Assembly: GCA_020440025.1 (NCBI GenBank)
Contig: JAGROX010000026.1
Location: 24,167-59,230, forward strand
Source of the DNA: Verrucomicrobiia bacterium
GTDB lineage: Bacteria; Verrucomicrobiota; Verrucomicrobiia; Verrucomicrobiales; DEV007
Length of the DNA: 35,064 nucleotides
Reading direction: 5' to 3'
The position numbers and the translations under genes were made by a program. Shown here one piece after another: positions 23,406 through 30,235 of the stretch. Position 1 is the first letter of the stretch. The number at the start of each line of letters is the position of its first letter. The notes below the pieces were generated by a model. That model searched no databases. It saw only the letters and a program-made list of their open reading frames with translations, and had not been told where the DNA came from.

Positions 23406-24479
23406 TTACAGCTCCACCGTTTTCCCGCTCTTGAAGGCTTCGTCGGCGGCGAGGACGATGCGGAGGCTGTTGATGGCGTCGTCCATGTGATCGGAGAGAT
23501 CGACGTCGTTGGTGATGGCATTGAGGAAAACTTCCTGCTCGCGGGCACACAAACCGTCGTGATCCGGCTCGTCGGCACAGTCGAGAATTTCGTCGGGCTT
23601 GGAGAATTTCCCGTCCTCGCCGAGTTCGGCGTGATGCAGTTTCAGGGCGGCGGCTTTGGAGTGGGAATCGATGTCGTCACTCTCGGTCTCGCCTTCTTTC
23701 ACCCCGGCAATGCTGACGCAGCCTTTCGGGCCGATGACGTCTTTCACGAAAAAGGCAGTCTCGCTCATCATCGGGCCCCAACCGGCCTCATACCAACCGA
23801 CGGACCCGTCCTCGAAGGTCACCTGGAGCTGGCCGTAATTGTACATGCCCTCCACCAGTTCATCGGTGAGTCGCGCGCCGATGGCGCTGACGCGGACGGG
23901 TTTGGATCGCGTCATCTGGCACATCACATCGACGTAGTGCACGCCGCAGTCGACGATGGGCGACATGGAATTCATGAGCATGCGGTGGGTGTGCCACATG
24001 TCGCCGGAGGATTGCTGATTGAGATTCATCCGCATCACCAGCGGCTTGCCGAGCCCCTGCGCCACTTCGATGAAGCGCTCCCAGGTCGGATGCACGCGCA
24101 GGATGTAACCGATCACCAGCTTACGATTGGCGGCCTTGGCGGCATCGACGATTTCCTGGGCTTCCGCGACGGTATTGGCGATGGGTTTTTCGAGAAAGAC
24201 GTGGCAACCGGCGGCGAAGGCTTTCTTGGTGAAATCGGCGTGGGTGTCCGGATAGGTGTTGATGGAAACCGCGTCCGGCTTCGTCGCGGCGAGCGCTTCC
24301 TCGTAATTGGAGAACTGCGGGTAATCGGCACCGAGGGTATCGAGCAGATCGCGGCGGGAGGTTTCACCGCGCGAGACGACGCCGACGATTTCGAAACCCT
24401 CCATGGCGTGATAGGCCTTGGCGTGAGATTTGCCCATGTGGCCGCAGCCGACGACGAGGATTTTGATGGGATTTGACAT
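23406..24479 (-). CDS. Cytoplasmic Gfo/Idh/MocA-family oxidoreductase
   Basis: A 357-residue NAD(P)-dependent dehydrogenase beginning 'NPIKILVVGCGHMGKSHAKA', with the GCGHMG nucleotide motif at 11-16 and the EKP motif at 97-99 ('GCHVFLEKPIANTVAEA'). 'DCGVHYVDVMCQMTR' supplies the Asp/His of the catalytic region. There is no signal peptide, unlike the member at 13.6 kb. I place the start at 24479 because the Rossmann fold begins there; an upstream in-frame ATG at 24515 adds twelve residues with no family match. The family oxidises or reduces sugars, inositol and aldose derivatives; this one probably acts on a monosaccharide released by the cluster. It stands alone on its strand. Confidence 0.93.
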   Translation of the reverse strand: MSNPIKILVVGCGHMGKSHAKAYHAMEGFEIVGVVSRGETSRRDLLDTLGADYPQFSNYEEALAATKPDAVSINTYPDTHADFTKKAFAAGCHVFLEKPIANTVAEAQEIVDAAKAANRKLVIGYILRVHPTWERFIEVAQGLGKPLVMRMNLNQQSSGDMWHTHRMLMNSMSPIVDCGVHYVDVMCQMTRSKPVRVSAIGARLTDELVEGMYNYGQLQVTFEDGSVGWYEAGWGPMMSETAFFVKDVIGPKGCVSIAGVKEGETESDDIDSHSKAAALKLHHAELGEDGKFSKPDEILDCADEPDHDGLCAREQEVFLNAITNDVDLSDHMDDAINSLRIVLAADEAFKSGKTVEL

Positions 24480-24605
24480 GATTTTGGAAGGGGAATGTTG
24501 GGAAGAAACGAGCACTAGGCAAGCCCGATGGTGGACCTAATCATGTCGCCACGTGGTGAATCGGGGAAATCTTGTCTTCCGTTGACGAAATGGTAGGTTG
24601 CAATC

Positions 24606-24791
24606 GTGGAACGAATCGCGACCAAAAAAACTCTCCACGACGAGAAAGTTGCTCCTTTGATCAAGGACCGTGAGAAATCTCTGGAGGTGTTCTCAGAGTT
24701 GTTGAAACGGGGGCGTTCTTTCTATCCTGACCATGGAACTTCAAGCGGATATCCGAGAGTTTGTCGAGTTGCTCCTCTCCGAGAAAGTTGA
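24606..24791 (+). CDS. Small ORF overlapping the nucleotidyltransferase start
   Basis: A 61-codon frame starting at GTG 24606 and ending 59 bases inside the next gene. The charged N-terminal part ('ATKKTLHDEKVAPLIKDREK', 'SLEVFSELLKRGRSF') is helical and looks protein-like. A short partner overlapping a nucleotidyltransferase is the usual layout of toxin-antitoxin-like pairs, but I do not recognise the sequence. It could also be a remnant of a longer partner. Confidence 0.35.
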   Translation: MERIATKKTLHDEKVAPLIKDREKSLEVFSELLKRGRSFYPDHGTSSGYPRVCRVAPLRES

Positions 24792-25191
24792 GTTTCTTCT
24801 AGTGGGTGGCTACGCGTTGGCGTTTCACGGATGTCCGCGATTCACTGAAGATATCGATTTCCTGGTGATGGTCTCTCCGGAGAATGCGGAACGGCTTGAG
24901 CGAGTGCTGGATCGATTTGGTTTTTCGGCCTTGGGTATCACGCGAGATGATTTTCTAAAACCGGATTGTGTGATTCAACTCGGTCGCGCACCGAATCGAA
25001 TCGATCTACTGACAGGAATTGATGGTCTTACGTGGGATAACGCATGCGAGAGCCGGGAGACGGTCGATCTGGGTGGGCTGACGATCAATGTGATTGGTAA
25101 AGAAGCACTCATTCGAAACAAACGCGCCACCGGGCGAACCCAGGACCTGGCGGATGCGGAGCGTTTGGAGCAACCGAATGAGAGTGCGTGA
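24733..25191 (+). CDS. Nucleotidyltransferase-fold protein (AbiEii/MNT-like)
   Basis: A 152-residue minimal nucleotidyltransferase. 'FLLVGGYALAFHG' has the GG of the polymerase-beta fold near residues 25-26. 'RFTEDIDFLVMVS' provides the D-x-D metal ligands (Asp40 and Asp42), and 'RIDLLTGIDGLTW' the third acidic position. 'VIGKEALIRNKRATGRTQDL' near the end matches the closing Lys/Arg-rich helix seen in AbiEii- and DUF6036-type proteins. Such proteins transfer nucleotides to RNA or protein and often act as toxins or antitoxins of type IV-like or HEPN/MNT pairs, but lone chromosomal copies are common in Verrucomicrobia. A small overlapping ORF precedes it. It converges on a Gfo/Idh gene with 11 bases between stops. 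Confidence 0.88.
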   Translation: MELQADIREFVELLLSEKVEFLLVGGYALAFHGCPRFTEDIDFLVMVSPENAERLERVLDRFGFSALGITRDDFLKPDCVIQLGRAPNRIDLLTGIDGLTWDNACESRETVDLGGLTINVIGKEALIRNKRATGRTQDLADAERLEQPNESA

Positions 25192-25202
25192 TGGCGGGTT
25201 GC

Positions 25203-26153
25203 TTAGATTTTCCCCTCAAGCACTTCCTCCAGCATCACTTCGCGTCCGAGTTCGAGCGACCGCTTTCCGGCTTCGAGGGCGGCGATGACTTCGACCTCTT
25301 CTTCGACGGGCACGCTTTCCTTGCCGGTATCGAGCAGATTGAGGAAGGCGTCGAGCAGGTAGGAATAGAGATTCGTGAGATCGGGCTGAACCGTTTTCCA
25401 GCCTTTCTCACCGTAGAGATTGATCTGGTAGCCGGCCCGCATCCATTCCTTTTCGGCGACCATGAGCATGACGTCGCGGTGGTTGTCGAATCGGAGACGA
25501 ACGAGGTTGCTGCCGGGTTGACCGACATTCATCGCGCTCACGGCACCACGCCCGAGGACGGCGTAGATCATGGAAAGGGCGTGAATGCCGTAGTAGACCA
25601 GTTCGTTGCCACAGGCGGCGCTGGCGAGATTGACGTTGCCGAGTTTGGGCAGATCAACCTCGCGCAGATTGACGATGTCGGGGACAAAACGCAGGCTGCT
25701 GGCCGACATGAAGGGCGTCTGGGTTTCCCGCACCAACTTGGCGACGGCCTGGGCTTCGCGGGCGGTCATGGCGAGCGGTTTGTCGCAGAAAACCGGGATG
25801 CCTTTTTTCAGGGGATGAGTGGCGTATTTCCACTGTGCTCCGCTGCCATCGTCGATAATGAGCACGGCATCGACACCCTCGCAGGCGGCTTCGGGTGAAG
25901 TGGCGACTTCCTCGACGCCGCAGACATCGGCGAGTTTTTTGGCAGCGGCCTGATCGGGATCCCAGAGTTTCACCACTCGGGCGCCTTCCAGTTTTCGACC
26001 CGACTTCACGAAGGTGCCTTCGATCGTCTTGGCTTTTTCCTCATCCCAGCCATTGAAGGTGGTGGTGAAGGCGGTGCCATGGTGCGAGCCCGGCGTACGG
26101 GGTTTGTCGCGATAACCATAGGTGGCGGCGGAGATGACGGCGAGGCGGCGCAT
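25203..26153 (-). CDS. Gfo/Idh/MocA-family oxidoreductase, divergent member
   Basis: A 316-residue protein of the same superfamily. It begins 'RRLAVISAATYGYRDKPRTP' without a normal GxGxxG motif, so the first part of the nucleotide fold is unusual, but then follows the family closely: 'VVKLWDPDQAAAKKLADV', 'GVDAVLIIDDGSG', and the cofactor motif as DKP in 'GIPVFCDKPLAMTAREAQ' (about residue 122). 'ACGNELVYYGIHALSMIYAV' supplies the catalytic-region His. A loop 'DKPRTPGSHHGTAFTTTFNG' replaces the standard glycine turn and may bind metal or a different cofactor. There is no signal peptide. The start lies 17 bases downstream (minus sense) of copy D of the 30-nt element. The substrate is unknown. 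Confidence 0.88.
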   Translation of the reverse strand: MRRLAVISAATYGYRDKPRTPGSHHGTAFTTTFNGWDEEKAKTIEGTFVKSGRKLEGARVVKLWDPDQAAAKKLADVCGVEEVATSPEAACEGVDAVLIIDDGSGAQWKYATHPLKKGIPVFCDKPLAMTAREAQAVAKLVRETQTPFMSASSLRFVPDIVNLREVDLPKLGNVNLASAACGNELVYYGIHALSMIYAVLGRGAVSAMNVGQPGSNLVRLRFDNHRDVMLMVAEKEWMRAGYQINLYGEKGWKTVQPDLTNLYSYLLDAFLNLLDTGKESVPVEEEVEVIAALEAGKRSLELGREVMLEEVLEGKI

Positions 26154-26170
26154 GATGGGGAAGGGGAGTA

Positions 26171-26200
26171 TTCAGGGTTGAGTCGACGACCATACCCTCT
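26171..26200 (-). repeat. 30-nt palindromic element, copy D
   Basis: Read on the minus strand it is AGAGGGT, a 14-base spacer, AACCCTGAA; arms are slightly diverged, spacing is identical. It lies between diverging genes, 17 bases before the minus-strand ATG at 26153 and 70 bases before the plus-strand ATG at 26271, so it is a leader or promoter-region element, not a terminator. Confidence 0.7.
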
Positions 26201-26270
26201 TTGGTCGGTCTTGAGATCCCCCGCAATGGCGGGATGGACCGGCGCGGCGGCGATCTCTATGAATGTGGTC

Positions 26271-27356
26271 ATGAAATTCCTTCTCGGCCTGATTTCCCTG
26301 TGGTGTCTCACGTTTTCCCCGGTGATCGCGGAAGGGCCAGAGCCCGAACCGCCGGGTTTGAAACGGGTGGTGGCGGTGGAGAATGTCTGTGCCTGGCCCA
26401 ATCTGACGCTGATGGCCGATGGCACGGTGATCGCGGTCTTTCACAATCAGCCGAGTCATGGCCAAGGGGAGGGGGACATCGATTGCTGGGCCAGTCGCGA
26501 TGGGTTGACCTGGGAAAAGCGGAGCACGATCACCGCGCATTTGCCGGACACCGTTCGGATGAATCACGCGGCTGGTTTGGCGAGGAACGGCGATCTCGTG
26601 GTGCTTTGCTCGGGGTGGACAAATGTGAAGCAGCCGGAGCGTCCCAAGCAGTCGGCCTTTCGCGATGACATTTTGCGGAGCTGGGTGCTGCGCTCGGCCG
26701 ATGGCGGTCGGACCTGGGAAAAGCGCGAGGCATTCCCCGCCACCGAGCCGGGATGGTCGGAGCACATTCCTTTTGGCGACATCTGGGCGGGCGACGATGG
26801 TGCGCTCCACACCTCGTGTTATCAGGGCGAGTTCGTCGATCCGGCGGTGTCGACCAAGACGAAAGGATGGCGGTCCTGGCATTTCAAAAGCGAGGACGAC
26901 GGTTGGACTTGGAAACCGGTCTCTATCATCGGGCCGACACACAACGAGACGGACCTCTTCTATCTCGGCGGGAAAAGCTGGCTCGCGGCGGCGAGGATCA
27001 CCACGATGGAACTGTTCCGCAGTGACGACAATGGCGTGACCTGGCAGGCGCCTCAAGTGGTCACGGGAAGGAACGAGATCAACGGCCACCTCGAGCGATT
27101 GAAAGATGGGCGGCTATTGCTGAGTTACGGCGTTCGCGTTGATGGTCGCCGAGGCGTGCTCGCGAAGCTCAGCGCTGACGAGGGAAAAACGTGGGGCGAA
27201 CCCCTGCGTCTCGCTCACACGGTCGATGGCGGGGATTGCGGATATCCCTCCAGCGTTCAGCTCGCCAACGGCAAGATCGTGACGGCTTGGTATTCCAAGG
27301 AAACGCCGGACCATGTCGGCTATCACATGGGTGTCAGCATTTGGGAAGCGCCGTAG
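26271..27356 (+). CDS. Secreted BNR/Asp-box sialidase-like protein
   Basis: A 361-residue exported protein; ATG 26271 gives the signal peptide MKFLLGLISLWCLTFSPVIA. Several Asp-box (S-x-D-x-G-x-x-W) turns mark propeller blades: 'ASRDGLTWEKRS', 'RSADGGRTWEKRE', 'KSEDDGWTWKPVS', 'RSDDNGVTWQAP' and 'LSADEGKTWGEP'. Sialidase-type 'GHLERLKDGRLLLSYGVR' and 'YPSSVQLANGKIVTAWYSK' follow. The fold is therefore the six-bladed propeller of the sialidase superfamily. Typical catalytic Arg triad positions cannot be confirmed by eye, and in this phylum most homologues are unclassified exo-hydrolases, so hydrolysis of sialic acid specifically is not claimed. Two further in-frame ATGs upstream (26079, 26259) are less suitable starts. 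The stop is 4 bases from the convergent PQQ-like gene. Confidence 0.88.
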   Translation: MKFLLGLISLWCLTFSPVIAEGPEPEPPGLKRVVAVENVCAWPNLTLMADGTVIAVFHNQPSHGQGEGDIDCWASRDGLTWEKRSTITAHLPDTVRMNHAAGLARNGDLVVLCSGWTNVKQPERPKQSAFRDDILRSWVLRSADGGRTWEKREAFPATEPGWSEHIPFGDIWAGDDGALHTSCYQGEFVDPAVSTKTKGWRSWHFKSEDDGWTWKPVSIIGPTHNETDLFYLGGKSWLAAARITTMELFRSDDNGVTWQAPQVVTGRNEINGHLERLKDGRLLLSYGVRVDGRRGVLAKLSADEGKTWGEPLRLAHTVDGGDCGYPSSVQLANGKIVTAWYSKETPDHVGYHMGVSIWEAP

Positions 27357-27360
27357 GAGA

Positions 27361-28629
27361 TCACTGTCCCGCCAGGCACCACAGTCCTTCGTGGGTGCGG
27401 AGGAAAATGTCGCCGTCGGAGATGGCGAGGGAGGCGTTGGTTTCTTCGCCGACTTTGCTTTGAGCGACGACTTCAAATTGCTCGGGCGAGGCTTTGAACA
27501 CGACGGTATCTCCGGCCTGACTGAGGGTGTAGATGAGGTCGCCGGATCGCACGAAGGATCCCCAGGATTTGCCGGCGCCGGGGAGGCGATCTTTCCACAG
27601 GGTTTTGCCGGTCTTGATGTCGTCGCAGTAAACGACACCGCCGGAATCGTGGTAGTAGTAGTAACCGTCTTTGATCAGTCCGGTGCCGATGCCGCCGTTG
27701 TGGCGAACTTCCTGCCAGAGCCGATGGCTGCCAGTGACGTCGCCGTTGCCGCCGACTTTGACGCCGATGGAGTTGCCAAAATAGCCGCCCATGGCGACGA
27801 CGATGCCGTCCTCATACACCGGCGAGGTGTAGACGAGCGGGTTCAGGCCAGAGCAGGTCCAGAGTTCCTTGCCAGTGGTGGGATCAAAGGCCTTCATTTC
27901 CATGGGGAAGCTCATGATGAGTTCGTCCCGTTCGCCAGTGTTGACGAGGATGGGCGTGCTCCAGGAACCGATGACGCCCTCGCCATCACTGTCCTTGAAT
28001 CCATCGGTCCGCTTGCCGGGCTTCCACACGGGTTCGTTCCATTGCCAGACAGTCTCGCCGGTCTGTTTGTTCAGTCCGTAGAGCACCGCGTTTTTTGCAG
28101 GGCCGTGGTAGTGAATGACGAGATCGCCGTGGATCACGGGCGAGGTGGAGTTTCCCCAGACATGATCGATGGCACCGAGGTCGCGATGCCAGAGTTCCTT
28201 GCCGTCGAAATCATAGGCGGCAATGCCGGCGGATCCGTAAACGGCCACGACCAGCTTACCATCGGTGGCGGGCGACGCGGAGCAGAAGGGGTTGGATCGG
28301 TGAGTGCGCTCTTCCTTGTCGTAGGTGACTCCGTTCTTCCAGAGTAGTGAGCCGTCCTTGCGGCTGAAGCACATGAGTCCGCGCCATTTCGTATCGGTGA
28401 CCGGTTGGGTGACGAACACCTTGTCATCGTGGATGATCGGGGTGGAATTTCCCGCCTCGGGGAGATCGATGCGCCAGCGGACATTTTTTTCCTCTCCCCA
28501 CTCAGTGGGTAGGCCGGTCTCGTGGGTGCTGCCGGAACCGGCGAGATCGCCGCGCCAGGTGGGCCAGGGTTCGGCCTTGGCGGCGGCAGGGGCGAGGAGG
28601 AGGGCGAAAAATACAGCTGGGGATTTCAT
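27361..28629 (-). CDS. Secreted PQQ/BamB-like beta-propeller protein
   Basis: A 422-residue exported protein (signal MKSPAVFFALLLAPAAAKA) opening with 'WPTWRGDLAGSGSTHETGLP', the standard W-x-x-W-R-G start of planctomycete/verrucomicrobial PQQ-like propellers. Blades show tryptophan-docking repeats: 'CFSRKDGSLLWKNG', 'AYDFDGKELWHRD', 'GLNKQTGETVWQWNE', 'AFDPTTGKELWTCSG', 'CDDIKTGKTLWKDR'. No PQQ-binding residues or heme motif can be named, so it is more likely a scaffold or binding protein than a quinoprotein dehydrogenase. A role in outer-membrane protein assembly like BamB is possible but the phylum has many paralogues of this type. It stands alone, convergent with the sialidase-like gene and divergent from the GH-like gene. 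Confidence 0.9.
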   Translation of the reverse strand: MKSPAVFFALLLAPAAAKAEPWPTWRGDLAGSGSTHETGLPTEWGEEKNVRWRIDLPEAGNSTPIIHDDKVFVTQPVTDTKWRGLMCFSRKDGSLLWKNGVTYDKEERTHRSNPFCSASPATDGKLVVAVYGSAGIAAYDFDGKELWHRDLGAIDHVWGNSTSPVIHGDLVIHYHGPAKNAVLYGLNKQTGETVWQWNEPVWKPGKRTDGFKDSDGEGVIGSWSTPILVNTGERDELIMSFPMEMKAFDPTTGKELWTCSGLNPLVYTSPVYEDGIVVAMGGYFGNSIGVKVGGNGDVTGSHRLWQEVRHNGGIGTGLIKDGYYYYHDSGGVVYCDDIKTGKTLWKDRLPGAGKSWGSFVRSGDLIYTLSQAGDTVVFKASPEQFEVVAQSKVGEETNASLAISDGDIFLRTHEGLWCLAGQ

Positions 28630-28768
28630 GAGCGGTGACAGATTATTCGGGGAATTTTTTCAGGGCGAGTGAAACCGGATGACGGGGTTACGTTACCCGG
28701 GGAGGGCAAGAAACCGTGTTTGCGTGAGTGCCTTTTTCTCCCGCGGCTGCGAGAAAGGAAGGCGACGC

Positions 28769-30235
28769 ATGAGACCTTTGACTTTCCTTCTTCTCTTCTC
28801 ATTCATTCCGATGGGAAATTTTGCGATTTCGGCGGAATCGATTGCCATCGGTGATCGCCGCGAACTGCTGGTGGACCATGAATTGATCGATTCGCTTGAG
28901 AACGTTCAGCTGGTGATGCATCCGCCTCGAGACGAGGGGCCGGTGCTGAAATTTGAGCGTCCGTGGGAGGGGCGATTCAGCGGCTACGCGACGGTGATTC
29001 GGGACGGGGACCTGTTTCGACTCTACTACCGGGGAAATCCCGAGGCGGGAAAAGACGGCGACAAGGATGAGGTCTATTGCTATGCCGAATCCACCGATGG
29101 TATCACCTGGATGAAGCCTGATCTCGGTCTGTATGAGATCGACGGCACGCGGGAAAACAATGTCGTGCTCGCCAACGTGGCACCGATCACCCACAATTTC
29201 AGTCCCATGCTCGATACCCGCGCCGGGGTTCCGGCGGATCAGCGATTTAAGGCGCTCGGTGGGACAATGGAAAGCGGGCTGGTGGCGCTGGTTTCTGCTG
29301 ACGGGAAAAGCTGGAAGAAGCTGCGGGAGGAAGCGGTGATTCCCGGTTCGATGGTGCCTTTTCCCTATTACTTCGATTCACAGAACGTGTGTTTTTGGTC
29401 GGAGGCCGAGCAGAAATACGTCAGCTTCTTCAGGGTATTTGAAAACAAGATTCGACGGATCTGCCGAATCACGAGCGATGATTTTCTGACGTGGTCCGAG
29501 CCGGTTCTGATGGAGTATCAGCACGAGGGTGGTGACGCGCCGATCGAACACCTCTACACCAATCAGACGCATCCCTATTTCCGGGCACCCCATCTCTACT
29601 TGTCGATCGCCGCGCGCTTCATGCCGGGCCGTCAGGTGCTGACCGATGATCAGGCCAAGGCGATCGATGTGAATCCGGGCTATTTTAAGGACACCTCCGA
29701 TGCCATTCTGATGACGGCGCGTCCGGGGCGTGGTCACTACGAGCGGACCTTTCTCAGCAGCTTCGTTCGCCCGGGAATCGGGGCGCGGAACTGGGTGTCC
29801 CGGACGAATTATCCGGCACTCAACGTGGTCCAGACCGGGCCGACGGAGATGTCGGTCTATCTGAATCAGGACTACGCCCAGACCACTGCGCACCTGCATC
29901 GTTATTCCATGCGGCTGGACGGATTTTCCTCCGCCCAAGGAGCCTATGAGGGTGGTGAACTGATCACGAAGCCGCTGACTTTTTCCGGCAAAGAACTGGC
30001 GCTGAATTTCTCGACCTCGGCTGCCGGAGGGATTCGGGTGGAGATTCAGGATGTCGAGGGGAAGGCGATTCCCGGGTTCTCGCTGGCCGAGGCGAGGGAA
30101 CAAATCGGCAACGAGATCGAGCGGGTCGTTTCGTGGAAGGGGGGCAGTGATGTTTCCTCCTTGGCTGGGAAAGCAGTTCGGTTGCGCTTTGAGTTGAAGG
30201 ACGCGGATCTCTTTGCCTTCAAGTTCTCCAAATGA
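28769..30235 (+). CDS. Secreted GH32/GH43-like five-bladed propeller protein
   Basis: A 488-residue exported protein. ATG 28769 begins a signal peptide (MRPLTFLLLFSFIPMGNFAI) and has GGAAGG 6 bases upstream, one of the few clear ribosome sites here; an ATG 90 bases earlier is rejected. The mature part begins 'IAIGDRRELLVDHELIDSLE' and runs through the pattern of the GH32/43/62/68-type superfamily: 'ATVIRDGDLFRLYYRGNP', 'CYAESTDGITWMKPDLGLYE', 'FDSQNVCFWSEAEQKYVSFF'. A C-terminal beta-sandwich ('ELALNFSTSAAGGIRVEIQD', about residue 395 on) resembles the GH32 accessory domain. Catalytic acids cannot be assigned by eye. It overlaps the sulfatase downstream by four bases (ATGA), so the two are translationally coupled and probably serve the same sulfated glycan. 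Confidence 0.9.
   Translation: MRPLTFLLLFSFIPMGNFAISAESIAIGDRRELLVDHELIDSLENVQLVMHPPRDEGPVLKFERPWEGRFSGYATVIRDGDLFRLYYRGNPEAGKDGDKDEVYCYAESTDGITWMKPDLGLYEIDGTRENNVVLANVAPITHNFSPMLDTRAGVPADQRFKALGGTMESGLVALVSADGKSWKKLREEAVIPGSMVPFPYYFDSQNVCFWSEAEQKYVSFFRVFENKIRRICRITSDDFLTWSEPVLMEYQHEGGDAPIEHLYTNQTHPYFRAPHLYLSIAARFMPGRQVLTDDQAKAIDVNPGYFKDTSDAILMTARPGRGHYERTFLSSFVRPGIGARNWVSRTNYPALNVVQTGPTEMSVYLNQDYAQTTAHLHRYSMRLDGFSSAQGAYEGGELITKPLTFSGKELALNFSTSAAGGIRVEIQDVEGKAIPGFSLAEAREQIGNEIERVVSWKGGSDVSSLAGKAVRLRFELKDADLFAFKFSK

Noticed and set aside
23331-24476. Long plus-strand open frame (381 codons)
   Set aside because: Antisense shadow of the Gfo/Idh gene at 23406-24479, which has clear family motifs; the shadow has none.
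27313-28347. Plus-strand open frame of 344 codons
   Set aside because: Antisense shadow of the PQQ-like propeller gene, whose blade repeats are unmistakable.
28679-28768. Upstream ATG start of the GH-like gene
   Set aside because: It puts 30 unrelated residues before the signal peptide; ATG 28769 has GGAAGG before it.
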